Shown piece after piece: positions 63,801 through 64,000 of a stretch of 64,000 nt of DNA. The DNA comes from Xylaria sp. FL1777 (Eukaryota > Ascomycota > Sordariomycetes > Xylariales > Xylariaceae). The stretch lies in the NCBI GenBank assembly GCA_022578965.1, contig MU400634.1, positions 51,455 through 115,454 of the forward strand, read 5' to 3'. The position numbers were made by a program, and so were the translations under genes. Under the pieces are notes generated by a model. It was not told the DNA's origin and did no database searches. It worked only from the letters and a program-made list of their open reading frames with translations. Each line of letters starts with the position of its first letter. Position 1 is the stretch's first letter.

Positions 63801-64000
63801 AAGCATTTATATTAAATATAAAAAGTTAAAACTTATTAAATAAATAAAATAACAAAGTTAAATATAAATAAAAAGTTTAATAAAACAAATATAATAAAAA
63901 AAAAGCTAAAATATATATTTTTAAATTAGTATATTTTTTTTTTATAAACTTATTATATTATTTTTAATTTATTAATTAATTATTTTATTGCTAAAATAAA
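60596..64000 (-). repeat. Right arm of the large inverted repeat, cut by the window end
   Basis: Reverse-complement partner of 55,620-59,023. Pairing still holds at the last base of the window, so the arm and its element continue beyond it. Confidence 0.85.

Larger units (their letters stand above)
20149..64000. repeat. RIP-degraded, extremely A+T-rich transposon block
   Basis: From about 20,150 to the window end the sequence is almost all A and T. Hand counts of two lines give 9 of 60 (33,001-33,060) and 6 of 60 (45,001-45,060) G+C. There is no intact long ORF, but stretches translate into recognisable transposon proteins once TAA and TAG are ignored. That is the pattern expected when CAA, CAG and TGG codons are converted by C:G to T:A change. 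This is the signature of repeat-induced point mutation followed by heterochromatin. Entries below give the elements I could resolve. A TGTCACG at 20149 resembles the start of a fungal LTR and may be the left edge; that is only a guess. Confidence 0.93.

Noticed and set aside
20149..64000. A mitochondrial or plasmid origin for the A+T-rich block
   Set aside because: It is contiguous with nuclear genes, holds retrotransposon order with stop-riddled frames, and shows target duplications. RIP explains the composition.

Overview
The window looks like part of a filamentous ascomycete (Pezizomycotina) chromosome. It has spliced genes with short 49-196 nt introns, GTANGT-type donors and CTAAC-like branch points. 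It carries a HET-domain gene, a secreted GH15-CBM20 glucoamylase and a Kre2/Mnt1 mannosyltransferase, and 44 kb of sequence degraded in the style of repeat-induced point mutation (RIP). The gene content would fit a Sordariomycete, but the sequence alone does not fix the class.

Region 1 (1 to about 20,150) has ordinary base composition and holds eight genes. They are a HET-domain gene with one in-frame stop (1139-4011, -), a fructosamine/ketosamine-3-kinase-like gene (5035-6154, -), a CMP/dCMP/DRAP-type deaminase (6527-7072, -), a ZIP zinc transporter of the Yke4/SLC39A7 type (7718-9069, -), a glucoamylase (10563-12747, +), a short/branched-chain acyl-CoA dehydrogenase (13405-14872, -), mitochondrial ribosomal protein uS12m (15402-16248, +) and an alpha-1,2-mannosyltransferase of GT15 (16571-18205, -). 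I rebuilt exon structures by joining frames at splice sites and checking that conserved family motifs run through each junction. The genes have unrelated housekeeping, secretory and recognition roles. I see no cluster or operon-like system.

Region 2 (about 20,150 to 64,000) is an extremely A+T-rich transposon graveyard. Two hand-counted lines give 9/60 and 6/60 G+C. It can be read as a series of layers. A Ty1/copia remnant (+) has integrase and the start of reverse transcriptase, and its reading breaks near 26,806. A Ty3/gypsy remnant (+) follows and breaks at 29,680, where a 302-bp repeat starts. A complete Ty3/gypsy chromovirus lies at 31,075-44,972 with two LTRs that are each 491 bp once a later insert is removed, a 5-bp AGTAC target duplication, a gag zinc knuckle, RT, integrase, chromodomain and polypurine tract. 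Its integrase frame is split by a 6.0-kb terminal-inverted-repeat DNA transposon (36,786-42,781) with a 9-bp target duplication. Its 3' LTR is split by a 195-bp solo LTR (44,638-44,832). A 481-bp hairpin MITE with TA duplication (49,388-49,868) keeps its CpG-rich ends. A pair of inverted arms of at least 3.4 kb (55,620-59,023 and 60,596 to past the window end) closes the region.

The most interesting material is this nested stratigraphy, including the RT active site changed from YLDD to YLNN, the 6-kb DNA transposon, the hairpin MITE, and the HET gene with a single nonsense codon. I found no tRNA, rRNA or CRISPR array. I could not support a previously undescribed enzymatic system.
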